64,000 nt of DNA, from NCBI RefSeq assembly GCF_963678975.1, contig NC_089285.1:5938694-6002693 (forward strand), given 5' to 3'. Below the pieces are notes generated by a model, which was given only the letters and a program-made list of their open reading frames with translations, was not told where the DNA came from and searched no databases. The stretch comes from Dysidea avara (Eukaryota > Porifera > Demospongiae > Dictyoceratida > Dysideidae). Made by a program: the position numbers and the translations under genes. Below are positions 48,369-61,320 of this stretch, one piece after another (the first letter of the stretch is position 1; each line of letters opens with the position of its first letter).

Positions 48369-48435
48369 CAAACGGTAAAGTAAATAGGCGCTTCGCGCGC
48401 GCAGCGCGCGAAGGGCCTATTTACTTTACCGTTTG
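48369..48435. repeat. GC-rich hairpin next to the palindrome
   Basis: CAAACGGTAAAGTAAATAGG followed by CGCTTCGCGCGC is mirrored by GCGCGCGAAG and CCTATTTACTTTACCGTTTG. The core is almost pure GC in an otherwise AT-rich region. Confidence 0.85.
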
Positions 48436-48811
48436 GTCACTAGGACATTAGGCAATTGGAATTCGCAAATTCCAATTGCATAAGTTTCAATGCTCAAAGT
48501 TTAAGAATTTATAAACACTGCTGACCTGGTTTGTTAACACGTCGAGGCGTTAATTTCCTCTGTTCCTGACATGGCAAATAATTAAAAAGTTTGCGTTCAT
48601 TCAGTACGCACGTGATGTAGTGGTACCAGGCTCTGTCCAGAACTCAAGTCTACCCCCAAGGAGTGGTCAGCACACAGAGAGAACTGCTCAAACGGACTAA
48701 AGGTAAGTAGGATAAGTAGATACACACGTTGAGATTATATTGTTTTGAAAGGCTAGTGTGGTACCAGACTACTTTCTCTAAATAAAATGCACCAGTTGGC
48801 GTGGCTATGGT

Positions 48812-48996
48812 AGTCTTGCGTAGACCAGACAGAATTTTTTCTTAGTGTGTGAGTGCGGAATAAGTGGCCAATCAGCACCCACCATAGAGCTGGTGAAACG
48901 TTACACAGAAATTCTATGGGAAGTGTACTAGATCACTTATTCCCCACCCACACACAAAAGAAGAAAGTCGGTCTGATCTTAGCTATATTATAGTGA
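48812..48996. mobile_element. Fold-back MITE, present in both arms
   Basis: GTAGACCAGACAG...GTGTGTGAGTGCGGAATAAG mirrors GGAATAAGTG-type sequence running to GTCGGTCTGATCTTAGC. The mirror copy is at about 63,690-63,860. It predates the arm duplication. Confidence 0.6.
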
Positions 48997-49968
48997 GTGA
49001 TGTTGAAATGGGCTCCTTCACCCCATTGGTATTCCCTACTTTTTGGGGGAATGGGAGGTGCGGCTAGTATTGCTTACAAGACGTTAGCATTTCTGCCTGC
49101 TGCTTAGAAAGACCAGTAGTGTAGTGTCCTGGATTAGATGCTCCACCAGTTTTTCTTTATTGTAACCCTGCCAGTCCAGTTACTATCGCAGCACTTGACC
49201 TTGCAATGTGTGAGGGTCAGGTGCATGCTTCCATCACATGTACTTCAATTGCTGTTTCTTGTTTATTTACTTGTTATATTTCAAAAAAAAAATCGCGCAA
49301 AAAAAATAAATCCAGTAGTATTGGCTACCAACTTTTTAAAAAATGTGGGTTGTGGAGTAGAAAGAGCAATAAATGCATTGTATACAAACTGGTTAAACCT
49401 CTACCTTATCCCATCACCATTGTATGGCATGCGTATGGGTTTAAGTCTCCACAAAGGACTCGACTGTATCGTTATTAGAAGTAGACAGCATGCCTATACT
49501 ACCTACTGTCAAGGAGGTGTCACTCTAATGTATCCTGTATTGTACGATCTTCATCCTTTAAACAAGGGATTTTTGGCATAGGACAGTACAAGCATCATTT
49601 CAAGTAGCACTTTTACATTCAATAATTGTAACGTGATCTTGGAAACCTACCTTTTTGGTTTATTTTCTGTTTAATAGCTTAAATGAGGTATTGGGTGCTT
49701 ATCTATCTTGTGTTAAAATTTTAGTTTAATATCCTGAGACGTGGCTGGTTTACTGTCCGGTACATTACAAACTAGTGCATTAAGGTTTGTGAGTGATTAA
49801 GGGTGACAAGTGGTGTTTACCAATAATTCCATACATGGTCTGATATAATCACTGAAGCTCCTAGGAAAAAGAAGCTTTGGGTGGGAAACTTTACAGCACG
49901 AAAGTTTAATAGTTGCTTTTATCCAAACAAATTGTTGAAATTTTCATTTAAGTTTTTGCTGTATGTAG

Positions 49969-52639
49969 AAGTCAAGGGTCACGACAAGTCCAATGGAAGT
50001 CACTGCAAGGTGATAGGAGCAACTACCATCGAGTCATCGACCATTTTATAGAGGTATGTAATAAAAAGTTTGCAGGTTCCCTACCAGAAAGTTATTTTCA
50101 TGGCCTCACCATGTAACATTAGGGTAAAACTCTAGGTATCATTTTAATCCTTGTTCCATCACAAGTAGAATAATGTAAATCGCATAGCCATAGAATGGAT
50201 GCTTCAAAAGTTACAGTGCTCTATGCAAGGCATGCGTATTTATTAAGTTTAAATCCAGTTTTCTTGATTATGCAGGTTTAAGGGTTAAGTGTTGCTAAAG
50301 GTAAAATTTTCACAAATACAGTGGAACCTGTCTATAATGGTCACCTTGGGACCAGATATATCTGGCCTTTATATGTGACCCGGTCTGCGAAAAGGGGTCT
50401 TATAGCCTTTTCAATTACATGTACTTGACTACCTGTAACTTGACTTGTAAATGTGGTATCACCTTGAAATTAGATCCCCTTATACCCCTAATATAGCACT
50501 ATCGCTTGGTGTAGTATGAAAGTGATACATTGAAAACATGAGGAGTTACGGTTAGTCAAACTTGACTATTTGGAAAGGCTATAAGACCCCTTTTCGCAGA
50601 CCGGGCCACATATACAGGTGGCTGTTATAGAGAAAACCTGCATAAGGTGGTCAGCAACATTTTAGTGGCTATGACCGTTATAAATGAGTAATTATTATAA
50701 AGAGGCTCGCGCCAACCGCAATGTAGTAATATTTTAGTACAGAAATGGCAAGGTGAGCCTGTTATGGATGTTGGTTATAGCTATTGAATACGATTAAGCA
50801 ATGAAGACTGATAGATTATATAGTATTCATTGAAAGGCAGGAAGTGTGATAATCGCGCATTAATTGAAATGATGCCATGGTGCCAGGAAATTTGCTTAAC
50901 AAGCCACCATAAAAGGTAGCGACCGCTATACGAAGAAGAAAGTTATGTATACAGTGATTCATGGGCAAATTCTTGGTTGGCCGTTATACGCGTTAGACAG
51001 GTGACCGCTTAATGCAGACCACAATGCATACATTTGTATTGGAAAATATTTGGGACCTCATGACCATGGCCGTTATACAAAGGTGACCGCTTAATCCAGG
51101 TGACCGTAACACAGGTTCCACTGTACTACCCAAATGTATTACTCTCTATGGGAGGTCTAAATATTTCAAGGATAAAATTTTGCTGATAACCCCCCCCCAA
51201 CACTGCACAATCAGCAAAAAAAAAAGTTTCCCCTTGAAATATTTAGGCAATACGGTATATGCAGTGTAATGCACTTGATTTATTTTTTTGTAGCCAGATG
51301 ATAGAGCACTGGTATCACATACCCAGGAAAAATTCTAATTGTAAGTTTTTTTAACTGTTAAATGAAAGTATGAATATACTCATTTGATAGTTGTTCTCCA
51401 CACTACATAATGCCCTTGACTTCTCTACTACTCTAGATCTTTTGTGTCACAAATTCTATTTGTATATTGTATCATTGTCAAGTTTCATGGTAGTGAATTA
51501 TTCTACCCTAAGATTGGCCATGCATTGTGACATATTTAGTGCATGCTTGTAAGTTTAAACTCAGTGTGCTCCTGTACAAGTCCGTCCCGTCCAGTTATTT
51601 AATGAGCTTTATCCACAATTGCATCATAGCACAAAAATGGCAATAAGAGTGGGGATTGTTTGTACAGATAGCCATTAGAAGGGATAACTTTTGAGATTTT
51701 CCTCGTTAAGAAAGTGAGAGAAATCTCTGGTAAGACTTGTTTGTTAACTATCTTTCTATGTAGAAGCATGCACAGTTGCTCTTCTCGAACACTCCAGATC
51801 TGGTTTTGAAAATAAAACCCGAGCTAGGTAAGTATCTAAAAGTGTGAAAATGCATTCCCCAACAGAATTTTCTCCTGCTGTCTTCATGGCAAACATCTCA
51901 AAAGCTTATCCCTTCCAATGGCTCTGTACAAAGTACCCCCACTTGTAATTGTGAATGAAACTCTTTTGGGACCTTTGAAATGTAGCCCACCTAACTGTGC
52001 TAGTGATGACGTGGTATAACAGGAAGAGTAAAATTAATGCTAGATGGCATGTTATGCACAGAAGTATCTTCTAAACTGTTTTATAGTTTAACTATCTTGT
52101 TTTTTCTCGCCAATCCTCTCAACAAAGCCTCAAAGCTGCTCTTCATTTTCATTCACGTTCGTAAGGGACATACCCACTTTAAACTCAAAGGGATAAGCTA
52201 TTCCTGGAAGTCTACAAGGCCTGTACCAATGTTTTTCAGTTATTAAATGCCTGTAAAACTTGAAGAGAAAGTAAATCAAAAAGTCTAAGGAGAGTCGTGT
52301 CACCCATGTTTCAGCCTGCCAGAAAGAAATCACAAAGTTTACTCGTAACTGTTTATTACAAACTTCATTTCGCTTTTCTTACGTACAAGCTGCTTTTATC
52401 ATTTAACGATTTTGCTCACGTTGGTGCGTATGGACCAACATAGATAAGTAGATAGGCATGCACACACACACGCACACACACACACACAGTGACCCACACA
52501 CACTGCACACACACACACGCACACACACACACACTGCACTACACACACACACACACACACTACACACACACATGCACACTACACACAGACCATCACACAC
52601 ACACACATGCACTTGCTACACACTACACAGAGACACACA

Positions 52640-52705
<66 letters not shown>

Positions 52706-53870
52706 TCACCACACACATACTACACACACACGTACACTGCACACACACACACTCTACACACATACTTTACACACAGACTTTCTACATACTACACAGAGAC
52801 ACACACGCGCGCACTACACTAAGGCATGCACACGAACACTACACACATACCACACACTACACACACACACACACACTACAAACATACCCTACACATACAT
52901 GCTACACACACACACGCACACACCACACACGCTATAGTAGTGTCATGTAGTTTAGCAACAGTAGACACATGTACACAGAGACACATGTAGTCATAATGTA
53001 ATGCTGCTACATGTGTCTCTGTGTATGTGATACATGGATACACATGTCTCTCACTACATGTTTCTCTGCGTAGTGTCATGTACTATAGTAGTGTCTGTAG
53101 TTTGCATACTGCAGTTTCACACCCATCCCAGAGTCTAATTTTTATTACATCTCTTTTTTACAGACATGCTACTGGACACCCAAGAATTACATGTTACTGC
53201 TGGTGAGTGTACTTATATGCTATACACATTTATTGGGTTTGACAAATCCGACATGAAGCAAGGCCATTTGGTCTTTAGCAGCTTTTTGGTCTCATTCGAA
53301 ACTCTGTGGAAGTGAAACAATATACAGTCACTGTAACGGATTGCATTTTAAAATGTATATCCTATAGTATGATAATACTGTATAGTTCTGCAACCTCTCT
53401 CCATGAGACTCGGACATTTCTCCTGTGGTTTATTGAAGCTCAAGCTCCTGAGTAGTGCACAGGCATCCCAGCTCTGGTTTACTGGGTGGCAAGTATTGTA
53501 GCTGTGCTTCACATGGCTCTGCTTTTTTTTTGCTTTGTTGATGTGCGTGTGTGCGTGTTGGATAATGTAGTCCAAAAGTATGTGTGTGCATGTGCTTTCT
53601 CCATTTTCCGTTTTGTTATATCACGTTCAACTCTAACTTTGTAGGTGTGCTATAAGAATCTGGAGATGTATGTGTTATAGAGAAGACACCAAGGAACAAG
53701 ATGGTCGATTCGAACCATGCTAGACACAGTGTAGTGTTTCTCAATGTAAGCTACATTCTGTTCTGTGTTGCTGCTTATTATCATGTGTACTGCAGGTCAT
53801 CAATACTCTTGAGAACTGTTTCCTAATACTGCTAAAGGATATTGTGACAAACTTGACTTTTCACGTGTAA
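49969..53870 (+). CDS. Unrecognised spliced gene candidate, arm 1 copy (3' exons)
   Basis: A chain of exons with GT-AG sites stays open and in phase: 49969-50053, an optional 18-nt exon 51294-51311, 51764-51827, 53164-53202, 53681-53745 and 53796-53870 (TAA). Encoded pieces, in order: QGSRQVQWKSLQGDRSNYHR, VIDHFIE, KHAQLLFSNTPDLVLKIKPE, MLLDTQELHVTA, MVDSNHARHSVVFLN and VINTLENCFLILLKDIV. No family is recognised. The start codon and first exon were not found; a donor after GGACTAAAG at 48,702 may end a leader exon. A longer reading of the 51,294 exon and another acceptor at 53,645 would hit stops, so some sites were chosen for openness. It points toward the palindrome centre. It could also be a non-coding transcript. 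Confidence 0.4.
50319..51123. mobile_element. pogo/Tigger-type MITE, arm 1 copy, split by another MITE
   Basis: CAGTGGAACCTGTCTATAAT to ACACAGGTTCCACTG with TA at each end. The 237-bp TGTGACC MITE lies inside at 50,374-50,610. The counterpart without it is at 61,321-61,886. Confidence 0.85.
50374..50610. mobile_element. TGTGACC-superfamily MITE (237 bp), only in arm 1
   Basis: TGTGACCCGGTCTGCGAAAA at the left, and CGCAGACCGGGCCACA at the right. The uninterrupted arm 2 site, GGCCTTTATATACAGG, proves that the duplicated target is exactly TA. Confidence 0.95.
52460..52930. repeat. CA-rich microsatellite, arm 1
   Basis: Long ACACAC tracts broken by TGCACT, GACAC and similar. Translated open frames here are Thr-His repeats and are not treated as coding. 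Confidence 0.95.
52973..53029. repeat. Small inverted repeat around CACAGAGACACATGTAG
   Basis: TACACAGAGACACATGTAG is mirrored by CTACATGTGTCTCTGTGTA around a loop of about 17 bp, at the inner edge of the CA microsatellite. The same hairpin is in arm 2 near 59,270-59,325. Confidence 0.75.
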
Positions 53871-54439
53871 TGTGTGCTATGAAATAGTGTTATATAGTTC
53901 ATTCAGAGCTTTGTTAAGAATTCCAATTTATACTTACGGTTTGTTACTGGGGTTTTGCATAATATGGAGCTACACCGTTCAAACTCTTGATAATGTACCC
54001 AATGATGGCACTACTACCTAAGATGACACTACTAACTACTGTACACCATGTAGGGTGATATAAGGGTGTTTGAGTGGGTGGGGCACCACTTTTGGCTGAA
54101 TTATGCAAAAAAAAAATTTCAAACTAAATCTTGATGAAACAAAAGGTAGAAACATGCGACACTTGGTGTTTATTTATAATGGCAATTCAGGTTAACTTTT
54201 TCCGTATTGAGTGCCTCTAAATAATCATTGTTGTGTTTAGCTTTGTTTATGTGTCTCTGTAGCTACCTTGGAAACATTCTTAAACTGTATTATGAAGGTG
54301 CTTATTGATCAGTGTATTAGGTCCCTATTACCTCTGAGATAGGATAACCTCCTTGTAACAGTAAAATATCAACAAACTTGCAATTGGTTGGTCCCAAAGT
54401 GTCTGTTAAATTAATATAATATTAATTATATAGAGGTTA

Positions 54440-55690
54440 TACTGTAATGTCACTATTGCTGCCAAACATGACACCACTAGTTACACACTGTAGAATGATA
54501 ATGTCACTATATAGTTAGCCAACATGACACTATTATAGTTGCACACTGTAGTGTGATAATGTCACTATAACAATAGTTACCTAACATGACACTACTAGCT
54601 ATGCACTGTTTGGTAATAATGTCACTACATGACACTACTACTTACACACTGTAGGGTGATAATGTCACTACAAGACACTACTAGTTACACACTGTAGCAT
54701 AACACTACTAGTTACACACTGTAGGGTGATGATGTCACTACAAGACACTACTAGTTACACACTGTAGGGTGATAATGTCACTACATGACAATACTAGTTA
54801 CACACTGTAGCATAACACTACTAGTTACACACTGTAGGGTGATGATGTCACTACCAGACACTACTAGTACCACACTGTAGGGTGATAATGTCACTACAAG
54901 ACACTACTAGTTACACACTGTAGGGTGATGATGTCACTACAAGACACTACTAGTTACACACTGTAGGGTGATAATGTCACTATATGACACTACTACCTAC
55001 ACACTGAAGGGTGATGATGTCACTACAAGACACTACTAGCTACACACTGTAGCATGACACTACTAGTTACACACTGTAGGGTGATAATGTAACTACAAGA
55101 CACTACTAGTTACACACTGTAGGATGATGATGTCACTACATGACACTACTAGTTACAAACTGTAGGGTGATGATGTCACTACAAGACACTACTAGCTACA
55201 CACTCTAGCATAACACTACTAGTTACACACTGTAGGGTGATGATGTCACTACATGACACTACTAGTTACACACTGTAGGTTGATGATGTCACTACAAGAC
55301 ACTCCTAGCTACACACTGTAGCATGACACTATTAGTTACACACTGTAGGGTGATGATGCCACTACATGACATTACTAGTTACACATTGTAGGGTGATGAT
55401 GCCACTACATGACACTACTAGTTACACACTGTAGGGTGATAGTGTCACTACATGACACTACTACTTACACACTGTATTGTAGGGTGATGATGTCACTACA
55501 AGACACTACTAGCTACACACTGTAGCATGACACTACTAGTTACACACTGTAGGGTGACGATGTCACTACATGACACTAATAGTTACACACTGTAGGATGA
55601 TGATGTCACTACAACACACTACTTGCTACACACTGTAGGGTGATGATGTCACTATATTGTTACGTACCCAACATATATGACACTAGTTAT
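54440..55690 (+). repeat. Satellite array, arm 1 (43/27-bp units)
   Basis: About 1.25 kb of head-to-tail monomers. The 43-bp form reads GTCACTACAAGACACTACTA followed by GTTACACACTGTAGGGTGATGAT. A 27-bp form lacks the GGTGATGATGTCACTACA part and instead has TAGCATAACACTACTAG. Monomers are mostly 90% or more alike. Confidence 0.95.
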
Positions 55691-57840
55691 TGTGGCATGT
55701 TGGGACATTACATCACCATACAGTGAGTATTAGCTGTATTGCCATGCTGTGAGATTATCACCCTACATTGTGTAGCTAGTAGTGTCATGTTGGGTAACTA
55801 TAGTATAGTGACATCGTCACTCTACAGTGTGTAACTAGTAGTGTTGTGTAGTTACATCATCACTCTACAGTTTGTAACTAGTAGTGTCATGTAGTGACAT
55901 TATCACTCTACTGTGTGTAACTAGTAGTGTCATGTAGTGACATCATCATACTACAGTGTGTAACTACTGAGTAGCGTCATGTAGTGACATTATCACCCTA
56001 CAGTGTGTAGCTAGTAGTGTCAAATGGTGACATCATCACCCTACAGTGTGTAACTAGTAGTCTCATGTAGTAACATCATCACCCTACAGTGTGTATAATA
56101 ACTAGTAGTGTCATGTTGGGTAACTATTGTTATAGTGACATCATCACCCTACAGTGTGTAGCTAGTAGTGCCATGTATTGACATCATCACTCTACAGCAT
56201 GTAGCTAGTAGTGCCATGTATTGACATCATCACTCTACAGCGTGTAGCTAGTAGTGTCATGTTGGGTAACTATAGTATAGTGAAATGATCACCCTACAGT
56301 GTGTAATTATTAGTGGCATGTAGTGACATCATCACCCTACAGTGTGTAACTAGTAGTGTCATGTAGTGACATCATCGCCCTACAGTGTGTAGCTAGTAGT
56401 GTCATGTTGGGTAACTATAGTATAGTGAAATGATCACCCTACAGTGTGTAATTATTAGTGGCATGTAGTGACATCATCACCCTACAGTTTGTAACTAGTA
56501 GTGTCATGAAGTGACATCATCACCCTACAGTGTGTAACTAGTAGTGTTATGCTACAGTGTGTAGCTAGTAGTGTCTTGTAGTGACATTATCATCCTACAG
56601 TGTGTAACTAGTAGTGTCATGCTACAGTGTGTAGCTAGTAGTGTCTTGTAGTGACATTATCACCCTACAGTGTGTAACTAGTAGTGTCATATATGTTACA
56701 GTGTGTAGCTAGTAGTGTCTTGTAGTGACATTATCACCCTACAGTGTGTAACTAGTAGTGTCATGCTACAGTGTGTAGCTAGTAGTGTCTTGTAGTGACA
56801 TTATCACCCTACAGTGTGGTACTAGTAGTGTCATGCTACCGTGTGTAGCTAGTAGTGACATCATCACCCTTCAGTGTGTAGGTAGTAGTGTCATGTAGTG
56901 ACATTATCACCCTACAGTGTGTAACTAGTAGTGTCTTGTAGTGACATCATCACCCTACAGTGTGTAACTAGTAGTGTCATGCTACAGTGTGTAGCTAGTA
57001 GTGTCATGTAGTGACATTATCACCCTACAGTGTGTAACTAGTAGTGTCTTGTAGTGACATCATCACCCTACAGTGTGTAACTAGTAGTGTCATGAAGTGA
57101 CATCATCACCCTACAGTGTGTAACTAGTAGTGTCATGCTACAGTGTGTAGCTAGTAGTGTCTTGTAGTGACATCATCACCCTACAGTGTGTAACTAGTAG
57201 TGTCATGCTACAGTGTGTAGCTAGTAGTGTCATGTAGTGACATTATCACCCTACAGTGTGTAACTAGTAGTGTCTTGTAGTGACATCATCACCCTACAGT
57301 GTGTAACTAGTAGTGTCATGAAGTGACATCATCACCCTACAGTGTGTAACTAGTAGTGTCATGCTACAGTGTGTAGCTAGTAGTGTCTTGTAGTGACATT
57401 ATCACCCTACAGTGTGGTACTAGTAGTGTCATGCTACAGTGTGTAGCTAGTAGTGACATCATCACCCTTCAGTGTGTAGGTAGTAGTGTCATGTAGTGAC
57501 ATTATCACCCTACAGTGTGTAACTAGTAGTGTCTTGTAGCGACATCATCACCCTACAGTGTGTAACTAGTAGTGTTATGCTACAGTGTGTAACTAGTAGT
57601 GTCTTGTAGTGACATTATCACCCTACAGTGTGTAAGTAGTAGTGTCATGTAGTGACATTATTACCAAACAGTGCATAGCTAGTAGTGTCATGTTAGGTAA
57701 CTATTGTTATAGTGACATTATCACACTACAGTGTGCAACTATAATAGTGTCATGTTGGCTAACTATATAGTGACATTATCATTCTACAGTGTGTAACTAG
57801 TGGTGTCATGTTTGGCAGCAATAGTGACATTACAGTATAA
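55691..57840 (-). repeat. Satellite array, arm 2, opposite orientation
   Basis: About 2.15 kb of the same monomers read as CATCACCCTACAGTGTGTAA then CTAGTAGTGTC. An about 600-bp block is duplicated: the distinctive GTGTGGTACTAGTAGTG variant at 56,815 returns at 57,413 with matching neighbours, while arm 1 has it once (near 54,867). The orientation switch is at about 55,690, in CCCAACATATATGACACTAG / GGCATGTTGGG. Confidence 0.95.
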
Positions 57841-59339
57841 CCTCTATATAATTAATATTATATTAATTTAACAGACACTTTGGGACCAACCAATTGCAAG
57901 TTTGTTGATATTTTACTGTTACAAGGAGGTTATCCTATCTCAGAGGTAATAGGGACCTAATACACTGATCAATAAGCACCTTCATAATACAGTTTAAGAA
58001 TGTTTCCAAGGTAGCTACAGAGACACATAAACAAAGCTAAACACAACAATGATTATTTAGAGGCACTCAATACGGAAAAAGTTAACCTGAATTGCCATTA
58101 TAAATAAACACCAAGTGTCGCATGTTTCTACCTTTTGTTTCATCAAGATTGAGTTTGCAATTTTTTTTTTGCATTATTCAGCCAAAAGTGGTGCCCCACC
58201 CACTCAAACACCCTTATATCACCCTACATGGTGTACAGTAGCTAGTAGTGTCATCTTAGGTAGTAGTGTCATCATTGGGTACATTATCAAGAGTTTGAAC
58301 GGTGTAGCTCCATATTATGCAAAACCCCAGTAACAAACCGTAAGTATAAATTGGAATTCTTAACAAAGCTCTGAATGAACTATACAACACTATTTCATAG
58401 CACACATTACACGTGAAAAGTCAAGTTTGTCACAATATCCTTTAGCAGTATTAGGAAACAGTTCTCAAGAGTATTGATGACCTGCAGTACACATGATAAT
58501 AAGCAGCAACACAGAACAGAATGTAGCTTACATTGAGAAACACTACACTGTGTCTAGCATGGTTCGAATCGACCATCTTGTTCCTTGGTGTCTTCTCTAT
58601 AACACATACATCTCCAGATTCTTATAGCACACCTACAAAGTTAGAGTTGAACGTGATATAACAAAACGGAAAATGGAGAAAGCACATGCACACACATACT
58701 TTTGGACTACATTATCCAACACGCACATACGCATATGCACACACTAACAAAGCAAAAAAAAAGAAGAGCCATGTGAAGCACAGATACAATGCTTGCCACC
58801 CAGTAAACCAGAGCTGGGATGCCTGTGCACTACTCAGGAGCTTGAGCTTCAATAAACCACAGGAGAACTGTCCAAGTCTCATGGAGAGAGGTTGCAGAAC
58901 TATACAGTATTATCATACTGTAGGATATACATTTTAAAATGCAATCCGTTACAGTGACTGTATATTGTTTCACTTCCACAGAGTTTTGAATGAGACCAAA
59001 AAGTTGCTAAAGACCAAATGGCCTTGCTTCATGTCGGATTTGTCAAACCCAATAAATGTGTATAGCATATAAGTACACTCACCAGCAGTAACATGTAATC
59101 CTTGGGTGCCCAGTAGCATGTCTGTAAAAAAGAGATGTAATGAAAATTAGACTCTGGGATGGGTGTGAAACTGCAGTATGCAAACTATAGACACTACTAT
59201 AGTACATGACACTACACAGAGAAACATGTAGTGAGAGACACGTGTATCCATGTATCACATACAGAGACACATGTAGCAGCATTACATTATGACTACATGT
59301 GTCTCTGTGTACATGTGTCTACTGTTGCTAAACTACATG

Positions 59340-59585
59340 ACACTACTATAGCGTGTGTGCATGTGTAGTGTGTGTGTGTGTGTGTAGCATGTATGTGTAG
59401 GGTATGTGTGTAGTGTGTGTGTGTGTAGTGTGTGGTATGTGTGTAGTGTTCGTGTGCATGCCTTAGTGTAGTGTGCGCACGTGTGTCTCTGTGTAGTATG
59501 TGGAAAGTCTGTGTGTAAGGTATGTGTGTAGAGTGTGTGTGTGTGTGTGTGCAGTGTACGTGTGTGTGTAGTATGTGTGTGGTGA

Positions 59586-59640
<55 letters not shown>

Positions 59641-59797
59641 CTGTATGTAGTGCAGTGTGTGTCTGTGTGTCTCTTTGTAGTGCGTAGCATGTGTGTGTAG
59701 TGTGTAGAGCGTGTGTGGTGTAGTGTGTATTTGTGTAGTACGTGTGTATGTGTGTATGCAGTGTGTGTGTTTCTGTGTGTAGTGCAGTATGTGTGAA

Positions 59798-59833
<36 letters not shown>

Positions 59834-60055
59834 CGTGCGTGCGTGTGTGTCTCTGTGTAGTGTGTAGCATGTGTATGTGTGTGTATTTGTGTAGTATGTG
59901 TGTATGTGTGTGTGTGGTGGTGTGTGTGTAGTGTGCATGTGTGTGTGTGTGTGTGTAGTGCAGTGTGTGTGTGTGTGCGTGTGTGTGTAGTGCAGTGTGT
60001 GTGTGTGCAGTGTGTGTGGGTCATTGTGTGCGTGCGTGTGCGTGTGTGTGTGCAT
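59340..60055. repeat. TG-rich microsatellite, arm 2
   Basis: Mirror of the arm 1 CA tract but about 245 bp longer. His-Thr or Cys-Val open frames across it are artefacts of the repeat. Confidence 0.95.
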
Positions 60056-61320
60056 GCCTATCTACTTATCTATGTTGGTCCATACGCACCTACGTGAGCA
60101 AAATCGTTAAATGATAAAAGCAGCTTGTACGTAAGAAAAGCGAAATGAAGTTTGTAATAAACAGTTACGAGTAAACTTTGTGATTTCTTTCTGGCAGGCT
60201 GAAACATGGGTGACACGACTCTCCTTAGACTTTTTGATTTACTTTCTCTTCAAGTTTTACAGGCATTTAATAACTGAAAAACATTGGTACAGGCCTTGTA
60301 GACTTCCAGGAATAGCTTATCCCTTTGAGTTGAAAGTGGGTATGTCCTTTACGAACGTGAATGAAAATGAAGAGCAGCTTTGAGGCTTTGTTGAGATGAT
60401 TGGTGAGAAAAAACATGATAGTTAAACTATAAAACAGTTTAGAAGATACTTCTGTGCATAACATGCCATCTAGCATTAATTTTACTCTTCCTGTTATACC
60501 ACGTCATCACTAGCACAGTTAGGTGGGCTACATTTCAAAGGTCCCAAAAGAGTTTCATTCACAATTACAAGTGGGGGTACTTTGTACAGAGCCATTGGAA
60601 GGGATAAGCTTTTGAGATGTTTGCCATGAAGACAGCAGGAGAAAATTCTGTTGGGGAATGCATTTTCACACTTTTAGATATTTACCTAGCTCTGGTTTTA
60701 TTTTCAAAACCAGATCTGGAGTGTTCGAGAAGAGCAACTGTGCATGCTTCTACATAGAAAGACAGTTAACAAACAAGTCTTACCAGAGATTTCTCTCACT
60801 TTCTTAACGAGGAAAATCTCAAAAGTTATCCCCTCTAATGGCTATCTGTACAAACAATCCCCACTCTTATTGCCATTTTTGTGCTATGATGTAATTGTGG
60901 ATAAAGCTCATTAAATAACTGGACGGGACGGACTTGTACAGGAGCACACTGAGTTTAAACTTACAAGCATGCACTAAATATGTCACAATGCATGGCCAAT
61001 CTTAGGGAAGAATAATTCACTACCATGAAACTTGACAATGATACAATATACAAATAGAATTTGTGACACAAAAGATCTAGAGTAGTAGAGAAGTCAAGGG
61101 CATTATGTAGTGTGGAGAACAACTATCAAATGAGTATATTCATACTTTCATTTAACAGTTAAAAAAACTTACACTTAGAATTTTTCTCGGGTATGTGATA
61201 CCAGTGCTCTATCATCTGGCTACAAAAATATAAATCAAGTGCATTACACTGCATATACCGTATAGCCTAAATATTTTGAGGGGAAACTTTTTTTTGCTGA
61301 TTGTGCAGTGTTGGGTAGTA

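Larger units (their letters stand above)
48738..55690 (+). repeat. Palindrome arm 1 (about 6.95 kb)
   Basis: From ATTGTTTTGAAAGGCTAGTG inward, the sequence reappears in reverse complement in arm 2, ending at CTAGCCTTTCAAAACAAT (63,931). Spot comparison over about 400 bp near 53,800-54,130 gave about six mismatches. Arm 1 alone carries the 237-bp MITE at 50,374. Its inner end is the satellite array. Confidence 0.95.

Noticed and set aside
49138-49581. 147-codon open frame conserved in both palindrome arms
   Set aside because: The frame depends on an A-run whose length differs between arms, no family is recognised, and conservation is explained by the recent duplication.
52458-52950. Open frames of up to 159 codons rich in Thr-His repeats
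   Set aside because: They are translations of a CA microsatellite that stays open in several frames at once.
54440-57840. Regular short repeats resembling a CRISPR array
   Set aside because: The units are contiguous head-to-tail satellite monomers without unique spacers, in eukaryotic DNA.
59293-60055. Open frames of up to 243 codons of Thr-His or Cys-Val repeats in arm 2
   Set aside because: Same cause: a TG/CA microsatellite, with length differing between arms.
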